From positions 1 to 64,000 of the forward strand of contig JAPLDQ010000003.1 in assembly GCA_026391675.1 (NCBI GenBank): 64,000 bases of DNA. Reading direction: 5' to 3'. Below the pieces are notes generated by a model. It saw nothing but the letters and a program-made list of their open reading frames with translations. It had not been told where the DNA came from and did not search any database. The position numbers and the translations under genes are program-made. Source of the DNA: Bacteroidota bacterium. GTDB taxonomy: Bacteria > Bacteroidota > Bacteroidia > Bacteroidales > JACABE01. This document shows positions 18,604-26,899 of the stretch, one piece after another; the stretch's first letter is position 1; each line of letters begins with the position of its first letter.

Positions 18604-21258
18604 TTAATCTCTCACTATCAATTTAGTTTTTAATCTAAGGTCTTCTGATGAACTTCCTATTTGTAATTCATATTCCCCGGCTTCTATCAAATAATCATCA
18701 TCAGATTCACTGAAATATTTGAGATCATCTGCTTTAAGTAAAAAATCAACTTTGACCGACTCTCCTTTTTTTATATTTATTCTTTTAAATCCTTTTAACG
18801 ATTTTAAGGGCTGAGGCAATTTTGAACTCAGGTTTCTCACATACAACTGAACGACCTCATCACCATCAAAATTTCCTGAATTCTTTACAGTAAAATTAAT
18901 AATTACTGATTCCTTTTTATTAATGCTGGTTTTTGATATTTTAACCGCAGAATATTCAAAACCAGTATAACTTAAGCCAAAGCCAAATGGAAATAAAGCT
19001 TTACCCCTGAAGTATTTATAGGTACGTCCTTCCATAAAATAGTTCTCAAATTCAGGAAGATCATTTACCGATTTATAAAAAGTAACCGGTAATCTACCGG
19101 CAGGATTATAATCACCAAATAAGACATCAGCTACTGCATTTCCGCCTTCCTCACCCGGATACCAGGCTTCTACAATTGCAGGAATATTCTCATTTTCCCA
19201 GTTTATACTTAATGCGCTTCCGTTTGTAAGCACAATCACGATTGGTTTACCACAAGCTTTTAATGCTTTGATCAAGGCAAGTTGTTCTTCAGGTAAATCA
19301 AGACAAACTCTGTCGCCTCCTTTAAAACACTTTAGATTTATTGACATTTCTTCGCCTTCAATGTTAGAAGAAATCCCTGCAAATACAATGGTTACATCTG
19401 CATTTTTTGTCATAGAAACAGCTTTAGCAAACAATGTTTCTTTTGTTTCAGCTTCCTCTTCTGAATTATCTTTTTTCCAGCGAAAACGGATTCCGGCATA
19501 ATCTATACTATCAGCAAATTCCATCCTAATATTGTAGGCTTTACCTTTTTCCATCTTTACTTTTGCAGTCTTCATAACATTCATCTCATAAGGTCTCCAG
19601 TTATTTATTAGCAGCTTGTCTTCAAAATACAAACGACTTCTGTCATCTGAAACTATACCCAAATCATAATTACCAGTTTCGGGAGGTGTTATGCTTCCTG
19701 TCCAGCGGACTGAAAATAAATCCGGAGGTACCTTAGGTGCCGGAGCGTTTTTATCCCAATAAAATTCCATATTGGTATCAATTTGAATATAAACAGGATT
19801 TCCGTTTAGTTCAGGGTTGTCAAAATATTCGCCTTTTAATCCTGATTTACTATCAGGTGTTTTCAGAAAGTCAGAAGGAACTGTTGTTAAAGCACCTCCT
19901 TCATCATAAGGCATGACACCTTTTGTAAATTCAACTTTTACCTTATCACCCAGCTTATTTTTAATACCTTTTAAGAAAGTAACAGGATTTTTTGAAATCC
20001 CGTTGTAATTTCCATACAAAACATCTTCCCGTTGAATATAAGGTCCTATTACTGCAATTGATTTAATCTTATTCCTGTCAAGTGGAAGCAAATTATTCTG
20101 GTTCTTAAGCAAGACAATACTTTCATGCGCTACTTTTAATGAAAGGTTTCTATGTTCTGAAGATTCTATTTCAGAGGCAGGAATATCAGAATAAGGGACT
20201 ATTTCAGGAGGATCAAACATTCCGAGTTTCATTCTGGCAATCAGAAGATGTGAGAGCGCAATATCAATTTCTTTTTCGGTAATATAAGACTTATGAACAG
20301 CTTCTTTTAAGGCTTTGTATTCTGTCCCGCAAGTAATGTCACAACCTGCTTTTACAGCCATGGCAGAAGCTTTTGCCTCATCAGCTGCATATTTATGACC
20401 AACATAAATATCTCCTATTGCACCACAATCTGAAACCACATAACCTTTAAAACCCCATTTCTTTCTTAAAATATCCTTTAATAATAAATCACTGGCACAA
20501 CAGGGAACTCCCTGATAGCTTGAATAGGCACCCATTACTGAAAATGCGCCTCCTTCTTTAATACAAGCCTCGAAAGCAGGCAAATATGTTTCAAACAAAT
20601 CTCTTTTGGAAGTTTTCGCATCAAACTGATGTCGCAAAGGCTCAGGACCAGAGTGAACAGCATAATGTTTGGGTGTTGAAATGAGTTTAAAATATTTCGG
20701 ATCGTCACCCTGTAATCCTTTAACAAAAGCAACACCTATGCGCGAGGTTAAATAAGGATCTTCACCATATGTTTCCTGGCCTCTGCCCCATCTTGGATCT
20801 CTGAAAATATTTATATTTGGTGACCAGAATGTTAATCCTTTATGAACTCCTTTGATATCATTTTTTCTGATACATAAATAATACCAGGCACGAGCTTCTG
20901 TAGATATTACATCAGCTTCTTTCTTTATAAGATCTGGATTCCAAGTAGCTGCCATGGCAATAGCCTGGGGAAATACAGTAGCATTACCTCCTTCATTTAC
21001 AATTCCGTGCAGACATTCGCCACTCCAGTTATAATAAGGAATATCAAGCTTTGGTATTTCAAAAGCTTCATGTTGCATTTGCTGAATCTTTTCATCCAGT
21101 GTCATTCGGGAAATCAGATCTGCCACCCTGACCTCGAAAGATAAAGAAGTGTTTTTATAGGCTGGATTATCCTGTGCCTTAATGACATTAACATTAACTA
21201 TCAATAAAATAATAGTAAATAAGGATAGTTTTATTCTAATTTTCGCTGATTTTTCCAT
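18604..21258 (-). CDS. Secreted glycoside hydrolase family 3 (beta-glucosidase/xylosidase type) with PA14 insert
   Basis: The start is taken at the ATG at 21258 (884 aa), not the TTG at 21303, because the signal peptide begins there (MEKSAKIRIKLSLF...VIKAQ) and a -7 promoter element lies at 21301-21308. Seen: GH3 N-domain with GECLHGI, HSGPEPLRH and the nucleophile motif GYVVSDCGA (Asp near residue 277); GH3 C-domain interrupted by a PA14 domain (about 473-615, LKGEYFDN ... RFRWK); and a C-terminal fibronectin III-like domain with DEVVQLYVRN. Known: this class cleaves terminal beta-glucosides or beta-xylosides in the periplasm. Exact specificity cannot be read here. No SusC/SusD pair is adjacent, so it does not sit in a visible polysaccharide utilisation locus. 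Confidence 0.93.
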   Translation of the reverse strand: MEKSAKIRIKLSLFTIILLIVNVNVIKAQDNPAYKNTSLSFEVRVADLISRMTLDEKIQQMQHEAFEIPKLDIPYYNWSGECLHGIVNEGGNATVFPQAIAMAATWNPDLIKKEADVISTEARAWYYLCIRKNDIKGVHKGLTFWSPNINIFRDPRWGRGQETYGEDPYLTSRIGVAFVKGLQGDDPKYFKLISTPKHYAVHSGPEPLRHQFDAKTSKRDLFETYLPAFEACIKEGGAFSVMGAYSSYQGVPCCASDLLLKDILRKKWGFKGYVVSDCGAIGDIYVGHKYAADEAKASAMAVKAGCDITCGTEYKALKEAVHKSYITEKEIDIALSHLLIARMKLGMFDPPEIVPYSDIPASEIESSEHRNLSLKVAHESIVLLKNQNNLLPLDRNKIKSIAVIGPYIQREDVLYGNYNGISKNPVTFLKGIKNKLGDKVKVEFTKGVMPYDEGGALTTVPSDFLKTPDSKSGLKGEYFDNPELNGNPVYIQIDTNMEFYWDKNAPAPKVPPDLFSVRWTGSITPPETGNYDLGIVSDDRSRLYFEDKLLINNWRPYEMNVMKTAKVKMEKGKAYNIRMEFADSIDYAGIRFRWKKDNSEEEAETKETLFAKAVSMTKNADVTIVFAGISSNIEGEEMSINLKCFKGGDRVCLDLPEEQLALIKALKACGKPIVIVLTNGSALSINWENENIPAIVEAWYPGEEGGNAVADVLFGDYNPAGRLPVTFYKSVNDLPEFENYFMEGRTYKYFRGKALFPFGFGLSYTGFEYSAVKISKTSINKKESVIINFTVKNSGNFDGDEVVQLYVRNLSSKLPQPLKSLKGFKRINIKKGESVKVDFLLKADDLKYFSESDDDYLIEAGEYELQIGSSSEDLRLKTKLIVRD

Positions 21259-21300
21259 GACTTTAATTTTAAAGGGAAAAGCAAATCTTTTATTTAATGA

Positions 21301-21308
21301 CAAAGGTA
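21301..21308 (-). promoter_or_regulatory. -7 element TACCTTTG for the GH3 gene
   Basis: TAnnTTTG on the minus strand, 42 bases before the ATG at 21258. It overlaps the alternative TTG start, which argues against that start. Confidence 0.55.
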
Positions 21309-21823
21309 TAACTTAATTTGTTTGAAATGCATCAATTGAAACATCAATTGTCTAATTAACAGCATTTTTCAATCATGATTCCCCGCTAATACCAGCGTCA
21401 GTATCACTACTTAATACCGACCATAAAATGGAAAAATATTTTTCTTTCAACAGACTTAATTACATTGAAAAACGAAGTGACAGAACAAAATGTAAGTATT
21501 GATACATTAATAAATGATGATGTCTGGAAACAGAATCAGATTTTTAATATATAATTTGATTATCAACTAATTATCATAATATAATTTCAATTGAATAATA
21601 CAGGGTCTACTACTATATCCTTAAACACTTTATATTCAATACCTTCCATACCTATAGAAGAATATATTTATTAATTTTGTTTACAGCTTAAAATTACGCA
21701 TTTACTGTTAAATATTTAACTGACGATTTACAAATTGTTAATAAATTGTTTAAAATAATATTTTTATTAATTTTTTTTATATATATTTGTAAAAGCAAAG
21801 AGTAAATTAATATTTAATATAAT
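21309..21823. other. About 515-bp gene-free region between GH3 and a lipoprotein gene
   Basis: AT-rich, divergent promoter region. It contains a stretch (21603-21686) related to 18040-18120, sharing AAACACTTTAT(A/T)TTCAATAC. No ORF or RNA gene was recognised. The promoter for the lipoprotein gene is at its right end. Confidence 0.65.
21782..21789 (+). promoter_or_regulatory. -7 element TATATTTG for the lipoprotein at 21824
   Basis: TAnnTTTG ending 34 bases before the ATG. Confidence 0.6.
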
Positions 21824-22258
21824 ATGAAAAAAATATTTACAATTCTTGTATTATTTAGTTTGCTAATTGGATGTAGCAAAGATGACAATTTACCAATTAA
21901 TAAGGTATCCACACAAAACCCATTGCAAATAAAAAAGAACATATTAACAACTAAAACTTGGTATTTATCTAATAAATTATGCACTGATGAAGCTTATCAT
22001 TTAAACTTCAACAATGATTCTGTTACTCAAATATTTTATCAAACATTTGATTTTGTTACTTGGTATAATTCATCAAATTCTGGAGCTTATATTTTAACCA
22101 ATGATTCAATTAAATTCAATAGATTATTTCATTATTATGGTGATAATACTTTACCTTATAAAATATCTAATGATTCTTTGATTCTTTACCCAACGAACAC
22201 AAGTTATATTATTGACAAACACATATATGTCTCTAATCCAATTCCTGGTAAACCATAA
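21824..22258 (+). CDS. Small lipoprotein of unknown function
   Basis: 144 aa. A lipoprotein signal with lipobox LLIGC (Cys about residue 17) is followed by acidic SKDDN. The rest resembles small Bacteroidota lipocalin-like or stress lipoproteins only in general form (KTWYLSNKLC near the start, regular beta-strand pattern with NDS motifs); I do not recognise a family. It has its own -7 element and its own terminator, so it is probably monocistronic. The Asp after the lipid Cys region does not allow a safe inference on inner or outer membrane sorting in this phylum. Confidence 0.75.
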   Translation: MKKIFTILVLFSLLIGCSKDDNLPINKVSTQNPLQIKKNILTTKTWYLSNKLCTDEAYHLNFNNDSVTQIFYQTFDFVTWYNSSNSGAYILTNDSIKFNRLFHYYGDNTLPYKISNDSLILYPTNTSYIIDKHIYVSNPIPGKP

Positions 22259-22318
22259 AAATAAATAAATGGACTTTTTTCGCCTGAACAAATGTCAAAT
22301 TGTCCTGTGCTGATGTTT

Positions 22319-22353
22319 GGGTTTTCTGGTTCTGTATCTGAAAACCCTTTTTT
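22319..22353 (+). terminator. Terminator after the small lipoprotein
   Basis: GGGTTTTC pairs with GAAAACCC (8 bp, 13-nt loop) and is followed by six T. It lies 60 bases after the stop and inside the doubtful ORF 22292-22498. Confidence 0.75.
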
Positions 22354-22493
22354 GTTTTCGTTATCTTCTGTATTGGCTTTATTTCTTTACAAATTTAATC
22401 ATAAAAAAAAAGAGAAAGTTTCTTATTTTAACCTCAACAATAATACAATTATAAGGTTATTGAAATATTTCATAAAATGTTTTACACATAATC

Positions 22494-22534
22494 AATAAAG
22501 TCTAACATAATCAATATGTTAGACTTTATTTTTT
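22494..22534. terminator. ssrA: Long hairpin between lipoprotein and tmRNA, possibly bidirectional terminator
   Basis: AATAAAGTCTAACATA and TATGTTAGACTTTATT form a 16-bp perfect stem with a 5-nt loop. A T run follows on the plus strand. On the minus strand it lies directly behind the 3' end of tmRNA. Confidence 0.75.
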
Positions 22535-22902
22535 GTGGAGCTGCAGGGATTCGAACCCTGGTCCAAACAAGCAGCAAAACTGCTTTCTACATGCTTAGTT
22601 TTCTATTGTTTGTCGGGCAAATACCGGCAAAAAACCAGCCTATACTTACCGTATCTCCTTTATTTCACTTTTGCACCGGAACCTTGCAAAAGCTATACCA
22701 ACATTTATGATGCTCCGTTCAAAACGCCGTTAGTAAAAGCTTTTTGGGGAGCAAATAGCTGCTAAATCCTGGATTAAGCTGCTAAAGCGTAAGAATTGTT
22801 TTCGCCGTTTATTGGCTGTGTAACTTGGGATTAACGAGTCATATTTACCACACTCGGCATGCTTACAATCCCACTTTCTTGCTGTCAAAACCAGTCAGCC
22901 CC
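22533..22902 (-). ncRNA. ssrA: tmRNA (ssrA)
   Basis: Read on the minus strand: the 5' end GGGGCTGACTGG pairs with the 3' acceptor strand CAGCTCC; the T-arm GGGTTCGAATCCCT is complete; and a tag reading frame ends (N)GENNSYALAA followed by TAA (22774-22809). The 3' CCA is not fully encoded (reads ACAA). Function: rescues stalled ribosomes together with SmpB, whose gene is at 35627-36076 in this window. The tag fits the Bacteroidota ENN(S)YALAA type. The plus-strand ORFs over this region are artefacts of the RNA gene. Confidence 0.96.
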
Positions 22903-22917
22903 GTGAAATATATGCTG

Positions 22918-22925
22918 CAAAATTA
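22918..22925 (-). promoter_or_regulatory. ssrA: -7 element TAATTTTG for tmRNA
   Basis: TAnnTTTG on the minus strand, 15 bases before the mature 5' end, leaving a short precursor leader. Confidence 0.6.
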
Positions 22926-22970
22926 CGCATTTTTAGTGATTTATAGTAAATAATTAATAATTTTACTTTT

Positions 22971-22993
22971 AACTTTAAGTACTCTAAGTACTT
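22971..22993. repeat. 23-bp dispersed repeat, copy 1
   Basis: The 23 bp ending in the inverted repeat AAGTACTCTAAGTACTT are identical to 26877-26899. A partial third copy (CTCTAAGTACTT) follows at about 23010-23020. Confidence 0.9.
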
Positions 22994-23082
22994 CAAGTAA
23001 TCAAGGCACTCTAAGTACTTTATCCTCGTTAAATATTGTTAAATAAGTCCATACAAATATATGGCATGAAAATAAAATGCTT

Positions 23083-23090
23083 TATATTTG
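23083..23090 (+). promoter_or_regulatory. -7 element TATATTTG for the FKBP gene
   Basis: TAnnTTTG ending 25 bases before the ATG at 23116. Confidence 0.6.
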
Positions 23091-23115
23091 TCGAATTAAT
23101 TTTAAACCATAAAAA

Positions 23116-23829
23116 ATGAAAAAAACCCTTTTATTTATCACAGCATTGATCTTAGTTTTAAGCTTCAGTGTTTCAGCTCAAAAAAATAAAGATTTTAAAC
23201 TTGTTACTAATCTTGATTCAATCAGTTATCTGATTGGTGCAGATATAGGTCATAACCTGGTTAATAATTCAATCCAGTTTACACCTGAATTATTGTATAA
23301 AGGCATTTCAGACGCATTAAAAAATACCGATTCTCTTGTAGTCAGCAACCAGAAAAAAAACGAATGTTTAGGTAAATGGCAACAGGAAAGAACAAAAAAA
23401 CAACAGGACGAAAAAGCTAAGAAATCAGAAGGTGCAAAAAAGGCCGGAACAGAATTTTTAGCAAAAAACAAAACAGCTGATGGTGTTAAAGTTACAGCCA
23501 GCGGATTACAATACAAAGTTGTAAAAGAAGGTAGCGGCGAACATCCAAAAGCAACTGATAAAGTTAAAGTTCATTATCATGGCACTTTAATTGACGGTAC
23601 TGTTTTTGATTCATCAGTACAAAGAGGTGAACCAATTTCATTCGGCTTAAACCAGGTTATTCCGGGTTGGACAGAAGGTGTTCAGTTAATGACACCCGGT
23701 TCAAAATATATTTTCTATATCCCTTCAAACTTAGCTTATGGCGATAGAGAAGCTGGTAAAATACCTCCGGGATCAACATTGATTTTTGAAGTTGAATTAT
23801 TTTCAATTGAACCTCAAACAGAAAAGTAA
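23116..23829 (+). CDS. Periplasmic FKBP-type peptidyl-prolyl isomerase (FklB/Mip-like)
   Basis: 237 aa. A signal peptide (MKKTLLFITALILVLSFSVSAQ) is followed by an FKBP_N dimerisation-type helical region (about 30-115, Lys/Gln-rich helix with QQERTKKQQDEKAKK), then a complete FKBP domain (about 128-232) with VHYHGTLIDGTVFDSS, VIPGWTEGVQLM and IPPGSTLIFEVEL. Function: accelerates Xaa-Pro isomerisation during folding of exported proteins. It is flanked by its own promoter and terminator, so it is likely monocistronic. Confidence 0.95.
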   Translation: MKKTLLFITALILVLSFSVSAQKNKDFKLVTNLDSISYLIGADIGHNLVNNSIQFTPELLYKGISDALKNTDSLVVSNQKKNECLGKWQQERTKKQQDEKAKKSEGAKKAGTEFLAKNKTADGVKVTASGLQYKVVKEGSGEHPKATDKVKVHYHGTLIDGTVFDSSVQRGEPISFGLNQVIPGWTEGVQLMTPGSKYIFYIPSNLAYGDREAGKIPPGSTLIFEVELFSIEPQTEK

Positions 23830-23860
23830 TTGTTTTTACTACATTTAAATACTATTTTAC

Positions 23861-23893
23861 AAAGCCGCTGTTATTTTACAACGGCTTTTTTTT
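23861..23893 (+). terminator. Terminator after the FKBP gene
   Basis: AAAGCCG ... CGGCTTT stem followed by T(8). It directly abuts the -7 element of thiF. Confidence 0.8.
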
Positions 23894-23900
23894 ATCTTTG
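23893..23900 (+). promoter_or_regulatory. thiF: -7 element TATCTTTG for thiF
   Basis: TAnnTTTG. Transcription would begin at about 23907, after the first ATG (23903) but before the ATG at 23921, which favours the second start. Confidence 0.6.
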
Positions 23901-23920
23901 CAATGAATAAAATAATAATG

Positions 23921-24490
23921 CTTGACAAATTAAAAGATAAAACTGTTGGTATAGCAGGCTGTGGCGGTTTGGGTTCCAATTGTGCAATTGCATTGGCACG
24001 TATAGGAATTGGCAAACTGATTATAGCTGATTTTGATAATATTGTTCAATCCAATCTCAATCGTCAGTACTTTTTTATAAACCAGCTGGGGATGCCAAAA
24101 GTGGATGCATTAAAAACAAATATTGAAAATGTTAACAAAGAGGTTATTGTTGAAAAACATAATATAAAACTAAACCCAATAAATATTCCGCATATTTTTG
24201 CAGATTGTGACGTTATTATTGAAGCTTTCGACTTATCAGAAATGAAAACGCTGCTGATTGAAACAGTTTTGGCTGAAATGCCTGACAAATATATTATTTC
24301 CGGTTCAGGAATGGCAGGTTGGGGTAACAACAATGGTATTAAAACAATAAATTACGGTAAACTTTATATTTGTGGAGATATGACAACTGAAATTTCTGAA
24401 ACCAACCCTCCCCTTGCACCCCGGGTTGGTATAGTTGCCAATATGCAGGCCAATCAGGCAGTTGAGATTTTATTAAAAATTAAAAATTAG
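23921..24490 (+). CDS. thiF: ThiF-type adenylyltransferase for the ThiS sulfur carrier (short family)
   Basis: 189 aa from the ATG at 23921 (195 aa if 23903 is used). E1-like fold: nucleotide-binding GCGGLGSN near the N-terminus, then DFDNIVQSNLNRQYF (the adenylate-binding region with N-R-Q) and an acidic strand DVIIEAFD. It lacks the C-terminal zinc CxxC pairs and the extra length of E. coli ThiF, which matches the short ThiF family 2. Role: adenylates the C-terminal Gly-Gly of ThiS for sulfur transfer in thiazole synthesis. A thiS-like gene follows 115 bases downstream. No thiG, thiH or thiC gene is in the window. Confidence 0.85.
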   Translation, partial: LDKLKDKTVGIAGCGGLGSNCAIALARIGIGKLIIADFDNIVQSNLNRQYFFINQLGMPKVDALKTNIENVNKEVIVEKHNIKLNPINIPHIFADCDVIIEAFDLSEMKTLLIETVLAEMPDKYIISGSGMAGWGNNNGIKTINYGKLYICGDMTTEISETNPPLAPRVGIVANMQANQAVEILLKIKN

Positions 24491-24605
24491 GAATTAGGAA
24501 TTAGGAATTAGGTATCAGGCAACAGTAAGTAGTAAACATATATCCTAACAACCTAATAACTTAATAACTTAATAACCTAATAACTCAATAACATAATAAC
24601 TTAAT
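24485..24605 (+). repeat. 7-bp and 8-bp slippage arrays between thiF and thiS
   Basis: GAATTAG-type 7-bp units (4 copies) start inside the thiF stop codon. About 30 bases later, six 8-bp units of AATAACTT type (24553-24604) run up to the thiS start. Confidence 0.9.
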
Positions 24606-24809
24606 ATGAAAATTACACTTAATAATAGCCCTGAAGATATAGAAAGAAATGAAATTAGCATTTCAGAACTGCTGGTTTTAAAAAACTTTGTGTTTAAAAT
24701 GCTGGTAATAAAGCTTAATGATAAAGTTATTAAAAAACCTGATTATGCAACAACATTTATTAAAGATGGTGATACTGTTATGGTTTTGCATTTAGTAAGC
24801 GGAGGTTAA
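24606..24809 (+). CDS. thiS: Sulfur carrier protein ThiS
   Basis: 67 aa, a beta-grasp ubiquitin-like protein. It ends in VSGG, the Gly-Gly tail that is adenylated and thiocarboxylated. It contains ISISELL, VIKLNDKVIKKPDY and IKDGDTVMVLHLVSGG, the family's conserved end. It follows thiF on the same strand, so the two are likely cotranscribed across the repeat array. The length is normal for ThiS. Confidence 0.9.
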   Translation: MKITLNNSPEDIERNEISISELLVLKNFVFKMLVIKLNDKVIKKPDYATTFIKDGDTVMVLHLVSGG

Positions 24810-24858
24810 ATCTTTTGTTAAAATCAAAATAAAAATCATTATCAATTTATTTTTTACT

Positions 24859-24866
24859 TAATTTTG
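24859..24866 (+). promoter_or_regulatory. -7 element TAATTTTG for the lipoprotein at 24891
   Basis: TAnnTTTG ending 24 bases before the ATG at 24891. It overlaps the upstream TTG start listed in the ORF track, which argues against that start. Confidence 0.55.
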
Positions 24867-24890
24867 TATTCCTTTGTTAAAATATCCGTT

Positions 24891-25898
24891 ATGTACAAAT
24901 ACTTCAGTTTTTTAATTTTCTTTCTTACAGTCATTATCATTTCTTCCTGCAAAACCGACTTTAATCCTAATGCAGAATACAAGGATATTACAGTAGTGTA
25001 TGGTATACTCAACCAAAGCGATACCAATACTTTTATTAAAATTAACAAAGCTTTTCTTGGCAATCAGAATGCTTATGTCATGGCTTCGGATGAATTCCTC
25101 AGCAGCTATGGTACAGATTTGCAGGTTAAATTGGAAGAATTAACGGGCAATGATGTTTCAAAAGTTTTTAATTTCGATACCTGCACTGTTTTTACCAAAG
25201 ATCCCGGTGTATTTTATGCCCCAAAACAAGTAGTATATAAATGCAAAACACTTAATCAATTACAGGAAAGTAAAACTTATAAATTAACCATTAAAAATAT
25301 AAAAACTGGGAAAATAATAAGTGCTCAAACCCATCTTGTTGGAAGTTTTAAAATTGATGTACCGGCAGCCTATCAGACTACAATTGATTTTACACTTACA
25401 GGAAAAACAAAATTACAATGGTATACAGCCAATGGTGGCAGAAAATATCAGGTTGATATGCGCATAAATTATTTTGAAAGTTTAAACGACACATCACACT
25501 ATGTTAGCAAATATGTTGATGTAAATCTCGGATTTGTTAATTCTACAACCTTAGAAAGCGGGACTCCCTTACAGCTTGAATTTCCAAGTGTTACCTATTA
25601 TCAGGCGTTGAAAAGCAATTTAATCTGGTCCACTCAGGCACATCAGATATTCCGTAAACCAGGAATGATTGAATTTTTCTTTAATGTTGCAGGAGACGAT
25701 TTAAGTACATATATTGACCTTAATGGTCCTTCCAATTCGATTGTTCAGGTTCGTCCGGAATTTACCAATATTAGTAACGGAATTGGTATTTTTTCAGCCA
25801 GATACAATAATTCGGTTGACAAACCCCGCCGGGTGGTTTTAAGTTCAAAATCAATAGATATTTTAAAATCTGAAACGTATTCAATGCTTGGATTTTAA
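24891..25898 (+). CDS. Lipoprotein of unknown function, possibly DUF4249-like
   Basis: 335 aa from the ATG at 24891. A lipoprotein signal (MYKYFSFLIFFLTVIIISSC) is followed by an N-terminal segment with KDITVVYGILNQSDT and FIKINKAFLG, a conserved opening I associate with Bacteroidota envelope lipoproteins, and then a beta-rich body with repeated YQ/KYQVDMRI strands. It lies between thiS and a TonB-like gene. I cannot assign a role; DUF4249 is a tentative family guess. It ends close to an AT-only hairpin (about 25897-25926). Confidence 0.7.
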   Translation: MYKYFSFLIFFLTVIIISSCKTDFNPNAEYKDITVVYGILNQSDTNTFIKINKAFLGNQNAYVMASDEFLSSYGTDLQVKLEELTGNDVSKVFNFDTCTVFTKDPGVFYAPKQVVYKCKTLNQLQESKTYKLTIKNIKTGKIISAQTHLVGSFKIDVPAAYQTTIDFTLTGKTKLQWYTANGGRKYQVDMRINYFESLNDTSHYVSKYVDVNLGFVNSTTLESGTPLQLEFPSVTYYQALKSNLIWSTQAHQIFRKPGMIEFFFNVAGDDLSTYIDLNGPSNSIVQVRPEFTNISNGIGIFSARYNNSVDKPRRVVLSSKSIDILKSETYSMLGF

Positions 25899-25978
25899 TA
25901 TTATTTTAGCTTCTCATAATAATATTTTCTTAGTTTAAAAGTTTTATCATTTTAACTATTCATCAATTAAACTGCTAA

Positions 25979-26662
25979 GTGGAAATAAAAAAATCTAATA
26001 AGGCAGATCTTGAAAATAAAAAAACCATTTTTTTTCAATTGGGCTTGATTTTCTCATTAGGGATATGTTTATTTGCTTTTGAATGGAAATCATATAATAT
26101 GCCTGATAATGAAACTTTTTCGGTGAATGCTGCTGAAGTTTTTGCTGAAGAAGTTTCACAATCACAAGCTGAAATTCCGGTAGCAATTCCACTTCCACCT
26201 CAACAACAATCTTCAGATTTACAGATTGTTGAAAATGATGAGATCATAGGAACTGAAATTAAAATTGACCAGGAAAGCATGCATACAAATAGCGGGAATA
26301 ACAATGGATTGTCCGAAAACGGAGAAAGTGAAGTAGAAGAAGGTGAGATTTTAATGGTAGTTGAAGAAAATCCGTCATTTCCTGGTGGTGACGGTGCAAG
26401 AATAAAATTTTTACAGAATTATACGCTATACCCTAAAATTGCCCGGGAAAGGAACATACAAGGTACCGTTTATATTGAGTTTGTAATAGAAAAAGACGGT
26501 AGTGTAAATAAAGTTAAACTCCTGAACAGCATTGGTGGCGGTTGTGACGAAGAAGCAATCAGAATTGTTAAAGCCATGCCACACTGGATTCCAGGCAGAC
26601 AAAAAGGAAAAGCAGTCCGCGTTTTATTCCATATGCCAATAATATTCTCCTTAAACGGATAA
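25979..26662 (+). CDS. TonB-family energy transducer
   Basis: 227 aa with a GTG start right after an in-frame stop, so no longer start is possible. Seen: short basic N-terminus, one membrane segment (about 22-40, IFFQLGLIFSLGICLFAF), a linker containing IPVAIPLPPQQQ, an acidic middle, and a C-terminal TonB domain (about 140-227) with YPKIARERNIQGTVYIEFVI and HWIPGRQKGKAVRVLFHMPI. Role: couples the proton-motive force of the inner membrane to outer-membrane TonB-dependent receptors. No ExbB/ExbD or receptor gene is adjacent. Confidence 0.9.
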   Translation: MEIKKSNKADLENKKTIFFQLGLIFSLGICLFAFEWKSYNMPDNETFSVNAAEVFAEEVSQSQAEIPVAIPLPPQQQSSDLQIVENDEIIGTEIKIDQESMHTNSGNNNGLSENGESEVEEGEILMVVEENPSFPGGDGARIKFLQNYTLYPKIARERNIQGTVYIEFVIEKDGSVNKVKLLNSIGGGCDEEAIRIVKAMPHWIPGRQKGKAVRVLFHMPIIFSLNG

Positions 26663-26719
26663 ATTCATAGAAAGAAAAGAATCAAGCAGAAAACTGTAGA
26701 CAAAATTATTTATTCTCTT

Positions 26720-26812
26720 TGATTTGGCGATTTGGCGATTTTGTAATTTGGTGATTTGGTTGATAGTTATTTGTTATTAAGTTATTAAGTTATTAAGTGG
26801 CAAGTGATAAGT
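26720..26812. repeat. 8-bp slippage arrays after the TonB gene
   Basis: GATTTGGC/GATTTGGT-type units (26721-26760) are followed by TTATTAAG units (26774-26798) and AAGTGATAAGTG. The second array is the reverse complement of the array before thiS. Confidence 0.85.
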
Positions 26813-26876
26813 GAAAAAATGGCAAGCTGATAACTCAGATTATACAGATTTACACCGATAAGGAGTTGATTTCTAT

Positions 26877-26899
26877 AACTTTAAGTACTCTAAGTACTT
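26877..26899. repeat. 23-bp dispersed repeat, copy 2, overlapping the carB stop
   Basis: Identical to 22971-22993. On the minus strand the inverted repeat AAGTACTTAGAGTACTT begins at the carB stop codon and could act as a weak 3' hairpin. Confidence 0.9.

Noticed and set aside
21259-21303. TTG start for the GH3 gene at 21303
   Set aside because: It lies on the -7 promoter element, and the signal peptide begins at the internal ATG at 21258.
22292-22498. 68-aa ORF after the small lipoprotein
   Set aside because: It contains the lipoprotein's terminator hairpin and T run, has low-complexity Lys and Asn stretches and no promoter element of its own.
22516-22765. Two plus-strand ORFs (64 and 76 aa) at 22516-22710 and 22535-22765
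   Set aside because: They are translations of the antisense of the tmRNA gene; the MELQGFEPWS-type start is a well-known artefact of RNA genes with a TTCGAACC T-arm.
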